A DNA stretch of 64,000 nucleotides from Nemopilema nomurai (taxonomy: Eukaryota; Cnidaria; Scyphozoa; Rhizostomeae; Rhizostomatidae). The stretch lies in the NCBI GenBank assembly GCA_003864495.1, contig ML133488.1:601818-665817 (forward strand), in the 5' to 3' direction. Shown piece by piece: positions 46,431 to 60,100 of the stretch; position 1 is the first letter of the stretch; every line of letters begins with the position of its first letter. The position numbers were made by a program, and so were the translations under genes. The notes beneath the pieces were generated by a model. It saw nothing but the letters and a program-made list of their open reading frames with translations. It had not been told where the DNA came from and did not search any database.

Positions 46431-48127
46431 TCGGGACGACTTAAACACAGAGGCTTGGCATAAAGGGAAGGACACATTTCAGGACAAAAGCTGCGTAGAT
46501 GTCCCAAGCTAGCCTGCACTCGTAGCTTACATCTGCGTTACCTCGACAGGTTTACTACATAGGGGGTCTGGTACCCAGGGTAACTACGGGACTGCGTTAC
46601 CAATGACAGCTAATTCATTGTGTTGGATTTTGTTAATCGAGGATAGCTTTCGAAAGAAAAATACATCAGTCAGCTCAGTGGTCTTACACATATCGTAGCA
46701 GAGAGTGATTTATCACCTGAAGTATTCCTGAAATAACATAAAATCATTGGGATAATCGTGTTTAGCTTAGCATAAATCCAATCGAGTTGATTCGAACGCT
46801 TATTTTCGTGCTTAGACCAATCACCTTGGTCCAAAAGAAACGAACAATAAATTGTGTGCGAATTGATTGCCATGAGCCTATTTTATGTAGAGATTATATT
46901 GTTCACGATACCTGTTGAAGGCCACCACTTCCATATTGTTCAGATGTTTGAAGGTGAAGATAAAAAGAAGGAATATTAACGAAAGGGAAAAGCTTCAGAG
47001 CATTCTTTCAATAGCATGGTTTGGTGATTGATGAATGGAGAAAGTTAAAAGATATACCTGTTGCTATTAAAAATTCATTAACGCTACGTCTTGGACATAC
47101 CTTGGGTGTGGCTCAATCAAGATAGGGTATAAAAGCTAGGGTATAAATGGGGATACTTCCTCAATTCCTCACGAATTCTTATACTCAAAATGTTCCCCAT
47201 TAGGATGATATGTTTAAAGCAGCCATCAGAAAGCGATGCAAAAAAAAAACGTTTTGAAAAAATCGCAACATTGCGCTAGAAATCTTTAACGTTTAAGACA
47301 TTAGCAAGCAAAAATTCTTACAAATGATCTCAAGCGAAGAAAATCATTTGCATTTCTGTTAAAAGCCCTGAGGTCGTTTTTGTAGGGTTACAATAGGCCT
47401 CAAAATTATATAGGACCAAAAGGGGAATGGAATATATCAAAAAAAAGTTTTGTGCCATTTCTCATTATGCATTACAAAAAAAGAAGCTCAGATGGATAAG
47501 TTTGGTCTGAGATGCGCGTTGCTCAAATTGTCGTGTTAAATTTCGACCGACTGTCTCAACCCAACGTTGTCAGAACAACGTCATGGAAAGCTTCAAGCAC
47601 CTAACAGCTAACAAGTATCAATTTAAAAGTGAAAACGCTAAATTATGTTATCCGATATAGCTTGGCTTTTTGTTCTAATCAACACTCTAATTAGTTTGTT
47701 CACCAATTATTGAAAATAAAATGAATACTAAATTCTATCGAACTTGCCTTTGACATGGCGTCACTGTTGTATTGGTGCAGTCATTCTTAATGCGTTGTTA
47801 TAAAAAATGACAAAACTGAATCACCGATGTGGATTGACCTGATACAATAGACCTATACTGACTAGTTTAATTGCGCTGCCCACCAAAACCTTTTTCGGCA
47901 ACGTAATATACACTTCTCGCTAGGGTAATGGCAAACTTTACTGGCGAAGATTAAATGAATTGCGAGTCTTTCTTTGAATTGTTCAGTGAAATTTTATAGC
48001 TGCGCATCAAACAACCAACTAGAAAATTTCGCAACATAGTAAAGGCAGTTTGAAAATAGCTTTTTTAAATATTACTTTGCAATATTATTGTAAATATATT
48101 CTACCAATTTGCCCGTTAATTAGATTG
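46431..48127. other. Spacer between converging GTPase gene and RAB3GAP2
   Basis: Tail-to-tail intergenic DNA, AT-rich, with no supported gene. The 3' untranslated regions of both neighbours probably occupy the ends. Confidence 0.6.
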
Positions 48128-51100
48128 TTACTTAAAAAGTTCTAGACATTCGACAAGATCATTTATAAAGTCATTTTGTGATGAACTGAATGCTAATATA
48201 TTGTTAAGCAGTTTAATATTTTCGCTTACTGTAGACGCTCGTGCTTTCTCTCTGCCAGGAGACTAGAAAATTAGAACGAGTTAATGCTATCAATATAAAA
48301 TCACGAAGGTTAATAGTAAGGAGCAATGAAAGAAGACTGGAGAACAGTTTTGGATTGTGACAAATTGCACTGTATAATTTTCATCTATAAACAATAAGCT
48401 CAAAATTCGACAATAAGAGAAAATTGCTTCTTGCCGTAACCCTAACCATCAACCCCTCCCTACTTTTGAAAGGATTGGACTCTACTTTCTTTCTAAAATA
48501 TCTGCTTCACTTGCTCTCCCTAGAACACGACTATGCTATCATATATCATATAATTAAAGGAATCTTACACGTCAATACCTTTGAAAAAGAACCTGTGACT
48601 AATGCTTGCAGTAAACGAGCAGCAGAACATGTAATGCGGATAAAAGGATGTGAGGAAATACCTGAGACTGGAGCCAGCTAGTCACGTGGGTGGGTAAACT
48701 CGACACGACCTTCGTGATCGTGGTACTTTCTGATGTTTCCAAAAGGATTGTAGCAAGCCTTGAGCCACAGACTTTAAGAAGTGGTTCAACTAGTTCTTCT
48801 TTGTGATGCACCGACAACGTCGCCTGCAAAAACAACCTCATCTTATTGACAATATCTCTCGTATCTAACAAAAGCGAGGTGATATAGGTCCTTCGCAGTA
48901 GGTCACGCGAGAAAAAAGACTGCTTTTGAGGGCAAAAGCCTCAGGTAATCATTAGATAACGTACATTCTTTAGTGATTGAGCATTCCTTAAAATTTGTGT
49001 TTTCTATTGTAAGCTACACTTCCCTGGGATGACGGTCTCCTGTTTTACTCAAATTCAGAAGAAAAGTCTTCATTACCAATATAAGAACACAACTTTGGTC
49101 AAAAAGTTACCAAATAATATATTTTCTTGCCAATGTGAAGTTTTGTACCACAAAGCACTTGTTCAAAAAAAGATATTTCTCAATTAAAAGTGCCCACCTC
49201 ATAACCTGCATTATCAAAGCCGGAAGAAAAGAGATCCAAGGTGAAGCTTTTCCAAAGGATTTCGTCGTCTATTTTCCAGTTGTTTGCCAGTCCAAACACT
49301 TCGCTTGCGGTTGACATTATTTCTGATTGAAGGTCGTCTCTTTCTGACCCGGTGAATTTCTCCACAATCGAAGATAAAGAGTTGAGACAAAACTGCAATC
49401 GAAAAAACACAAAGCTAACATCGATAACAAAGAAGCCTCTTACTATACAAATCAACTAATTATACTTAAACGGTGTCCATAGTGCTGAATAATGGTTATT
49501 TTCTGATTATTAATGTCTGAAATTATTTGCATTCCTCTTATATTTGGTAATCTTAAGTACAGTTCCAGTATTTCTAACCCTTAGAAGAAGATATTTTAAA
49601 ATATGACTGCAGTGTTTCTGGTTGGCTGCGTGTTTATCGAGAAGTCAACAAAAAATAATATGGACAGCTAAGATATATTTTCTATCCGTAACCAATGCTC
49701 TTGAAATAAATATACTTTCTACCAAATCTAAGCTTGGAGAGGTCTAAGCAATACATATCATTAAGATATCACTAATTTATAGTACGTCTGGCCCTGAAAA
49801 AGTTCGTTAGAAAAGGCACCTTAGATCTGGCTTTCTGCAACGTAGCGTCTGGCTCTTCCGGTAGACTACACGAAACCGGAAACGACTGAGTACCGGCACG
49901 TGCTTCCTAGAAATCATGAAACCAATACATATAAAACACGTCAGTGAAATCCAGATTACAGAGGATCCGGACCAGAGAAATGCTAAATTCCGGATGATCT
50001 AAACGTAATTCCAGCAGACATCTTTCTGGACTCTACATATTCTTTTACTAGTGGCGTCTTTTTCACAAAATTAATTCTGTTTCCTGAACAATCCACTAAC
50101 AAATCTAGCCGCTTGATCGTAAAGACACAAGCTATGAACCTCACTGTTAAAAAAGAATTGGTAAATTAGCATAGCATAGCATACTGTAGTTTTATCTTAG
50201 TGGGTATAGTTTCTGTTCTAACTATTACTAAAACTGTGTGGTCTCCATATATAAAAGCCACCTTGCAGATCAACCAAAAAGTTCCAGCTTCTAAAGTACT
50301 AAGCTACGAAATCTAGGGATAAAAGAGACTAACTAGAAAGTGGCTTTGAGCCTATTCAAAACTGCCATTATGCTTAGTCTGAGGTAAGGCAGTGGAAAAC
50401 GTAGGATATACCAAGTAATGCCAAGACTACGATGCTAGCTACACAAACCTCGGGCAGGAACAACACCGAGGGAGACATCTGCTTCATGCCAGTTGAAACT
50501 ATCAGCCACAGGGTGACCGTCAAATTCCAAACATTCCTTAACGAAGCAATTCCACATTTTGGCTCATCCAATGCGCTCTCGATTATCGAGGAACTCTTGC
50601 TAAAATTACATAATTTTTTTAATAACTCAACTGTATGCAAGGAATAACACATAAACAGAAAGAATAAAGACAGAAAAATTTAGGGTTTTTTGCAGCATAT
50701 TGGACTGTGTTTTGGAATAGGTTAAATAATGAGCGGGCACGTTTTAATGACGGATACTTCCAAAAAAACAAAAACATTCCCGTAAACGACACTTCCAAAC
50801 AAATGTCTCCCAAACAAATAACACAATGACAAAAATAGATGCTTCCTTAAAAGTACTTAACGAGATACAAACGCCTTATTGATATTTTTGAAGTAGCGAT
50901 TATCAATCAAACTTATGTGGGCTTTAAAGTGTTCCATCCAGCTTTGTTCCAGGCAGAAATTATACTTTGGTTATGACTTGAAAGCATCTTTGCTATTTCT
51001 AAATCTACTTAAATTTTCGACTTCTATAAGCAAGCATGCGCGAATGAATTTAGGAAAATTTAAATGCAAACTTTTCTATTATCTCTTATCTATAACCGAC

Positions 51101-54100
51101 TGCAACAATTTGTTTCCAGACAGCAGACGTTAACACTTACACAGAATCACTTTCCCATCTTGACTCAGTTTGAAATTCCGGGAAATCGATGCTTGACGAA
51201 TCTTCAGCCTAAAAAGAACAACAAATAATCCACTGTTTTGGGCACAGCCAGTAAAGAATATTCATAATGCATAAGAGAATAAGAAAGAGGACATTGGTTA
51301 GTGGCAATCAAGGAGGATCCCAGTAACGGACGAAGCCGTTGGCTGTATGATGAAAATTTGCAGTGGCTCACTGCTGTCAAACGTACCACTGTGTATCGGT
51401 GTTGTAGGAAATGGGAATAAGGCAATGGTGTTTACATGCAATTAATCCTTCCAAGTCGAGATAAAAATAGCAATAGGAATTTGGTCTTTCTTATCCTTAT
51501 TTCTTTTGCAGTCAACGCTTTCAGAATAGTCTCATGAAAAGTCGATATAAAATACACAAACACAAAAACAATGGATTTTCAGCGCTTGATCAAGCATTGA
51601 TGCTTCTTAAGTTTGATCATCTCTTTCAGAAGATCATCTAGTAACAATCTTGGAATTTATTTGTATCTTTTGGCATAAACTTCTAGCAAAACGTTCAATT
51701 ATATAAGCATTACTTAATGGTTGGCAAACTATCTGTATAATTCATTTATCATTCTCAATTCTTCGTTGACGTATATAAACGAACAAAATTTCACATCAAT
51801 GAGAATAAATGATTGAATGCCAGCTAGTTGTGGTGACAAGGAAATCGAAGTAAGAACAATCTGTAAGTTATACAAAACCACGAAAAGATTCGATACATCA
51901 AGGCTTTAGGTGATATTGGTTTATAAAAGGAATACCTGCAAAGCTTGAAACAACAGCCGATGTGCTGTGAGAAGGAATGTTTCCAATGCCAAACTGCTCA
52001 TGCCAATGTGCTAATCAGAGGAAAAGGAGAAATGAGATCGGTGAATTTTACAACGACTAGTAAGTCTTTTATTGGAAGCGGTGCTGTGTCGAAAACAAAA
52101 TGCGACAATTACAAAAAGTTTACAAACATAACGAGGTTTCTAACATTAAAGGGGTTTGGAGTTTTATTAATCAAAGTGACTGCAAATAAAAAACTTTAAC
52201 AGGATGTTTCACTTCATCATCAATGTAAAAAATATTGACAAAATTTTCAACATAAACCCCTGTACGATCTATGATGGCTAAGTTATCGATTGCTTCGCTA
52301 AAAGTGTGTTATGAACCACCCTTGAAAAGCCTGAATTTAGAGCAACGGCTGGTGTCTTAAGAAATTACCCAATGAAGTAGAATGGAACGTGCAATAGCGT
52401 TAAGTTTGGAGATTGAACACACACCTTTCTGCATAAGCGATCTTTCGGAGCTTTGCCAATCTAGAAAACGTGCACAGAGAACATTTTGTTAGAATGTAGG
52501 AAAGCTGCTAATTCAGTGGTCCTGTCAGATTATAAAATATTGTGACAGCAATAATCTTTCATATACATTGTCAATCGCGTAACTGTTAATTCCCTGTTTA
52601 GGAACGGCATATTACCAGCATCTTTAAGCTTACTGCTTTAATAGAGCTTCCTCAACCAGGTTTATTAACAACTTACACGTTACAATGGCATATATAAAAA
52701 CTAATGTTAACTTGACTATCCATATTTCAAAGAAGTATGAACGGCACTTTTGGAGACATGTTTACAAGGAAAGAACGGAATGAGCTATCAAAATATTGCT
52801 CCAGTTTTCAACAGGCCTAAGTTTTCATCAGTGAAATTCCTACAAATTCAGGTTTTCAATGTCAATTAGTATAGAATTTTTTCTACGAACGAAATGAACA
52901 TTAAAACAGGTGGATGTCTACTAAAATTATATTTTTAGCAAACCTTTTCGATGAGATTAAATGTAGCCTTGATGCTTTCCTTGAATATGGCCTTCCAAAA
53001 CAACATTGTGAGTCCTGGCAATAGAACAAGTTTTCCTCAGCATTTGTTAACAAGTATAAAGTTGCGTTCATCAGGTATGGAACTAAGCAGTAACAGTATG
53101 GAAAGTAATACTTAAATAAGCTTATTTTCATTTTTCAATTAATTTTTGTGACACAACTGTCAGACCATTTGTACATTTCCACATCGTATCACCTGTCACA
53201 AATCCATTTGCCATTTTTTTTAATTGCGCTATCGTCTAAGTAAATGTTTTGAAAGTCAAAAAACTCAACCTACAGATCAAATTGATAACGGATACTAGTT
53301 CTGCTTCAGTAAGCATGGGAAACTTCCAGGTGCCTTTCTGATTTGAATATGTTAAGAGAATGCCACTACTGACTCGGTAGGTAAAAGGTAAGCACTTACC
53401 TTGTTTGAGGATATTGCTAGAGATGGACGCGAGATGAACAACAGCACTGGACAATACTGAAACGTCCTAAAAAGACCATACAGCTAAAGCAACCGTGCTC
53501 GCACGAATAATGTTTCGCTCGCTTAAGAAACTGAGGCCACAAATCTTGCCGTTCTGCACAAAGCGTGGACATTAAAAAGCGAGGACTGCCCTGAAGAATA
53601 AGCTGTGTAGTTCTTAAACTTAAACGCTTCAGCTGCGAAATGTATTAATTTGTGGCAAGCATAAATAAAATTTGTCTTGTTAGATAGATTGAAACAAACC
53701 ATTTGGAACAACGAACCATCATTTTAAACGGTTTCTGGTCAATAATTATGAAAAGCAATGGGAAGGTCCATAATGTGACAAAATTAACTCAACTAGCTGG
53801 TAAAAGTACCTCTATATCCTTCTTCCAAAGCAGAATGCATTCCCAGCAGCAGTGGGCCAGTAAGACATCCTTCTCCAAGCTCATTGGAAAGCGACTCTGC
53901 AGCCCCATCAATGCTGTGCAAAAATCAATGAATGCATTACTGCATCAACACAATGAACGAACGCATTCAGTTTACAGAGTAAACGATAGATCCTATGCTA
54001 AAAGCTCCTTCAGGGCTACATAAGTAAACGCGTGTGATTTGCACGTGCGTGCATCTCTGCAGGGCATGCTCACTCATAGAAGGGAGGCAATCCAACTTGA

Positions 54101-57100
54101 TCTAGATCAAGAAATATTCCCTTGCTACGTCAAACACGAGATACGTGAACCGTCGTGAAAGGTCATGAATATGAAAAACGTATAGTGCCTTCCACTTGCA
54201 AAATAAGGAAATGTTTCAAGAGTAATAACACAAATGACAATGACTACAGTCGGCCGTCTTCTATTGTGGTGCAATGCCGTGAACTTTTTTTTATTTTCTA
54301 GCGTATTAGCATAACCTGCGGCTTTCATGTGACCACTTTGAATAAACAATCAATGCTCCCGCTTGAGTTGAATTTAATTGCAGTTTATTTCTAAATCGGG
54401 TGACTTATGTCCGTTGATTTGCTTTAAAACTTGCCGTATTAATTTGCCTAATTCTCTCAATTTTAATAAGTATCAACGCTACTCCGACTGTTATTACCTT
54501 CAAGGATTTCACTGTTGGGTGCCTCGTTTTGGCTACTCGGACTGCCCTTGGTGACTAGATTCCCTTCCAGTAGAGAAATACCGACCACACAAGGTCCTGG
54601 AATCCTGCACCGCACAATATGGGCAGCCACTATTTGAGAAATGGCTCCTTTGCCACCAGCTACAACGTCTACAAAAAAGTATGACTGATGGGATCTTTTG
54701 AAAGGATTTGAATAACCACGGATAAATCACAAACTATGGAGCTGGCTTTTGAAGACAAGCTTTTCTTAAAAGGCTTTGTGAGATGCTATCCAAATTTATG
54801 ATTGAGCATCGGAGGAATATTTTTTTAGTAAAATTATCAAGTGTTAGTAGAACAAAAGGACATAGATCAGGATAAGATCAGGTTAAAAAAGCGTTTAGAA
54901 TATAACAACACGTGCAAGCCCTGTTCAAATACAATGAAAACATTCTGGGGCGGAGGTTGCTAGAGGAGTGTAAAACATTAGTCGGCGAGCTATTCAAATC
55001 AGCAACAAACCTCTTATCGACAGTTTTGAAAACCAAGAAACAGGGCGATCGTCTTCATCATAATGCCCCGTTTGAAGAAAGCCAGCCAGCATAAACACAT
55101 CCTCTAGTTTCTCAACGAGTGCGTTCCACTCCTTTAAATCTTCAGCAACTTCAGTCCACATTTGGTTCTCGTCTTCTACCTAGTAACAAAATGAATCAAT
55201 GACTAGACCAAAGCATAAAGTCTGAAGTGCATACAAATCGCCTCAGCATTACCTTCCACTGCCGGTAGACTGGTTCAATGGCATTATTAATACCTCTCAT
55301 GCACTCATGTCTTTGCTAATACCAGTTTCTGCTCTATCTGTCTTATTCTTTCTCTATTTACTAAGATAAAGCCGGCATTTCCCGATGCAATCAACATTTG
55401 TCTCCGAATGCTCTAATTTTCAAGCTGCACAGTTTGCACTAATTTTCAAACTACATACACAAGTTATACTTTACAAGGGTTGGGAGAAATGACAAATGAA
55501 AGTAAAATCATGTTCATGGAGCTCGTAAGCAGTTCATAGATTCTGTCATATAACATATGTCAGCATTATTACTACGAGAATCAACTTTACAACACGAATC
55601 CGCAAAACATGTTTACCTCGCAGCAATATAAGGACTTTTACCCCTTTAAACTAGGGCCCAGACTTTCGCGCGTACTGAATCAAAATGGCGCACGCTTATG
55701 AAGTAAACTTTAAAAATGGCCTACCTGGTTCTGCAGATTGATTGAGATACCTCGGCAAAGGTATGCTAGCAATAAACAGTTCTTGATTGACTTTGATTCC
55801 TCAAGTAAGCTTCTTACGGGTCTCCAAATATCAAGAATACTATAACTTTGTCCATTTTTATCTTTACCTGAAACAAGTTCCGGAATCATGACAACTTTTT
55901 AATGTCAATTCAAGGTATCAGATACTTTGACCCTCATAAAAAATTAAAGTACTTTTGAAAAGATGTGACCAATAACTCATTTGATTAGTGAATGATCCAA
56001 ATGATTACAAAGGCGATTGATAATTGACAAGATCGATGATCTACCTGATTCGTGATTATGATTATAACTGAACAAAGAACTCGAGTTTCTCAACAACATA
56101 ATTCTATTCTTATTATAATTTATACCTAATGGTGATTAATGGAAAAACAACAAATAAGAATTACATACCTTTGATGAGAAACTCCATGATTTGATAAACG
56201 ATTTCCAGTTTTGGGGATTTGAGAAATTCAGCTTGGCAAAATGTTATCAGTAGACACTAGAAAAAGAAGCGTGCATCAAAATTACTCTAGTCACACAATC
56301 TGAAACATTGAAAAAATTACTAAAGGAAAAGGAAAAAATAAATTTTCTTACTAGAATTAATGTTTTACAAAACAGAAACCATCAAATTATTATGTTCGTA
56401 CAAGAACGGAAGCTAAGGTTTGGTCATGCCTACAAATAAAAATCTTACGAATAAAAATAAAAATCTACAAATTTGAAAAATTGAAAACTTGCAATTTATA
56501 GTAACACCACACGTTTCTTAAAGAATTTCCCTTCTAGTACGGTCCATCGCTGACCCAGTTGTAGCTGTAGCTAAAACTGTTATAATGTTGTAAAGTTATA
56601 GCTGATACAATTTTAACTATTTCTATTTTAGCAAAACTCACCATGAAAGCATCCGTGGAAAAATACGGCGATTCTAATAGACAATTTAACCTTCGCAAAG
56701 GAACAGAACTTTCGATGAATGGCTAAAAGGAAAAGAACTGACTATTAAAACATCTTTTTCTGATTTTTATGTTAACAAAGCTGGCAACAATTGTGTCAGC
56801 TTAAGAGAACAAATGCAAAGTATAAGGTAAAAGCGAGACTAAACGTGTACAGTACAGTTGATCAAGTAAAAGAGCGAGCGAGTACAGTTGATCAAGCATC
56901 CTAGACCTTATCATCTTTGGCTGGAAAACCAGGGGGCAAAAACGTGAAAGAATAATGTGAGCATGGACTCTTACTAGAGCCACGCATTCCGCTAACATGA
57001 CTGGCGTACAGTGTATGATTTCACAATCAAAAGCAAAAAGTAAACTAAAAAGGAGATTTCCTCCAAAAAGTGGTTGGACTAGGAGCTTTAATAATAAACA

Positions 57101-60100
57101 CGAGATACTTGAATCTGCTTACCGCGAAAAACAATCGCCCTAAAAAGAAAGTTAAGAGAATGAATATTAGGCAGTGTGCTGTCCAAAATTGCTTGACAAA
57201 GATTATAAATTTGACAAATTAATACAGCCTAAAAGGCATTTTTGTACAAAGAAGTAAATCAAAGTTCTCTAAAACACAGATAGGTTCGCCCCAGATATGA
57301 CACTTCTACTTGTTCTTTTGCCCCAGATTCAGTAATCAGATTACTGAGTCTAGAAGCTTATTCTGATTTGAAGTACCAAGCCAGGAGCCACACTTCAAAT
57401 AGGAAAGGTAGCGTTCACTTAATGCATAGCATCAGAAGCTCAGTTGTCAACAGAAGTGTCATATATTGCATCGGCTCGGGTCCAGTCCTTGGCTTCCAAC
57501 GACAATTATTAGAAAAGAGCGATTGAAATAGCAAAGCTTAATTTACCTAGCCTCGTGTTACAACTCAGATCCTCTGACAGCCTCATTATCATGTTCGTCT
57601 CTTTCCTCGGTATATCCCTTTGATCCATGTTGGCCTCGGAATCAATCACAAAGAATTCAAGAAACTCTGCCACTGTCAATTCGGTTTTCAATGCATCCTT
57701 CGCCTCCTTTTCGTCATTCTTCAAACCCTCCGCCTCTTGGAAAGATTTTTTGTCTTTATCCGATAGTTTTAAAAGCTCTGCCAATTCCTAAAATGGAATA
57801 CTAATATTATTGTGGCGGATAAAACACACTAACCGACGTTTCCTCAAAGTAAATCTTCAAAATTTAATTTTCTTTGGCGATAAATTTTTCAACTAAGGGT
57901 ATATCCCATTTAACAGACCTGAGTTCATTGCTAAACCTTCTTAGTTGGCAAAGAGGGAGTACTATTTTACAACTATCTACTAAAAGAGGAAACAAGCAAA
58001 TGTAAAATCAATTTCCACAATCGTTTTTATGGACAATGTTTTTCAAAATTCGCACAGAAAACAGCACCGTTGAAAAAACGAAAAACAAAAATGAGAACAA
58101 CAGGATTGGAAGCAAAATAGACTGAAGAAATTAATAAAGCCACCACGAAGATAAATTTTCATTAAATCGATGAAAACTCCCGAACAGGTCATTAAGTTAA
58201 TGCCAATACAATTTGCATACAAATCTGCTTTACCACCAAATTAAAAAACATTAAAGCATTATAGGTTCGTACCCCCGGCAAAGCGACAGTTGAATCTGCG
58301 CCCCCCTCACTGTGTGTTGCCACGCGCAACGATATTTGGGCGTCGTAGAATTCGATTAAGTGCAAGTTGTTGTTGCAGATTGATATGATTCCATTCAGTT
58401 CGGCAATGTATTCGATGTCGTCTCCAATACCAGTATTCTCCGCTGCAAGGGAAAGCAATAGGTTCTGTAACTGGTCACCTAGCCATAAAGGCGATCTGCA
58501 TGAATAATGGCATGGAAATATTACCTACTTTTTCGCAAATCAACATTCAAACTGCCTTTTAGCAAGGCGTCCCAAGATTCGTAGAAGAGTTTTGATTATA
58601 TTTTGTTAAGTGGAAGGCTATTGCTCAATTTATAAAAAGTATGCTTATTGGAAATTGAGTACCCAAGTTAAACTAGAAAAAATTATTAAAAATTGAAATG
58701 TCGATTGAAATATAAAATTTAAAAACTAGAAAAATTTATAATTAAGTTTAAATTACAATGAAAATTTAAATAAATTGTTTTCCGCTAGAAACATCAGAAG
58801 ATGCACGTAAACTTTTCATTAGTTTCGCCAGGTTGTGGCTTGTCTCATTCTCTGAGGAGTTTCAGATAAGAAATGTTTTTAAGAGTGCAAAAATTTAATT
58901 CTCATTTTGCGTGTACAAAAAGTTCAAAGACGCTAGAAAATGATCAAACATTTGTACAACATGCTCACCAAAATGTGTCAAAGGCTAGTATCAATGGAAA
59001 AGAGAATAAAATGAAAGACAATGAAAAGAAGTCGTATTAAAATTTGATACCTTTTTCATCCAAAGTTTCCTTAATTGACAAGATGCACTTTTTCATAGCA
59101 TCAGAGCATAGCTTCTTACTAGAGACAATTTTTTGCACTGCCTGGAGGATGATTGAAGAGTTAATAGCCAGATGAACCATAATGCAACCACAAGCATCTG
59201 GACTTGGGTTGAAATAAATTGTAATAAGAAGGAAGAAACTGAATGTAGATAAAAATGCTGGGAGACATGAAAGGTCTGGACATATCAAAAGAAATTCAGA
59301 GATAACGTAAAAAGCCTGGGGTGTGTGAAAAATTTGGAAATAGTTGGAAAAAGGAGCATTTAGATGGAAAAATGTCTTAGATAAGCTGCGATAAAGAGGG
59401 ACGCTTGCAAAAGAGATGGAGAAAGAAAAATGAAAAGTCGAAAATAAAAGAACAAAATTTGCAAGAAAAAGATATTAGAGGAAGATAACAACCAACAAAA
59501 TTTTTTCATATTATTCTATTTCATATTCAATAACATTTGTTCATAGGTGACATCTTTATAATAATCTGAAAAGGAAATGTAACCATTCGTTGCCGAATTC
59601 CGATGATCTCTTCTTGTTGGGCATTATTCCACCTGACTTAAACAACCTATTATCATTACAAAACAGACAGACATGCTGCAATATCTAATACTAATTCAAT
59701 AGTCAGATGACAAACCTGAAAAAATGTTTCTGGTGCTTCCATTTCTTGGAAAAGCTGCTTTAACGTAGTTATGTGTTCGTCTAAAAATGCGATAGTAGAA
59801 TGACTTGAATGTAATGTAAGGTATTGCTGGTCACCTAGATCAGCTAACATAAAAAGATTATTGATCGGGCAATCACACAATTGGTCGAAATCAATGTCGT
59901 GATTTATCACAACTATGGTCATAAAAGTGAAGAGGAAGAAAATAAACAGCCTTCATGATAAATCTTTCAGTTAATCTAATACGTTGGTTCTTCATGAATT
60001 ACACAAATACGAAGCATATGAAACATGAACTGCAACTAAATGTTATAAGACATTTTCTTCTTGCTATATACAAAGTTTCCTCACCTTTCTTGCTTGGGAT

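Noticed and set aside
53270..53337. Extra RAB3GAP2 exon reading [19 protein letters not shown]
   Set aside because: Exon 53400-53466 (phase 1) joins directly to 52944-53014 and matches the human order. Including this piece breaks the phase, so it is probably intronic.
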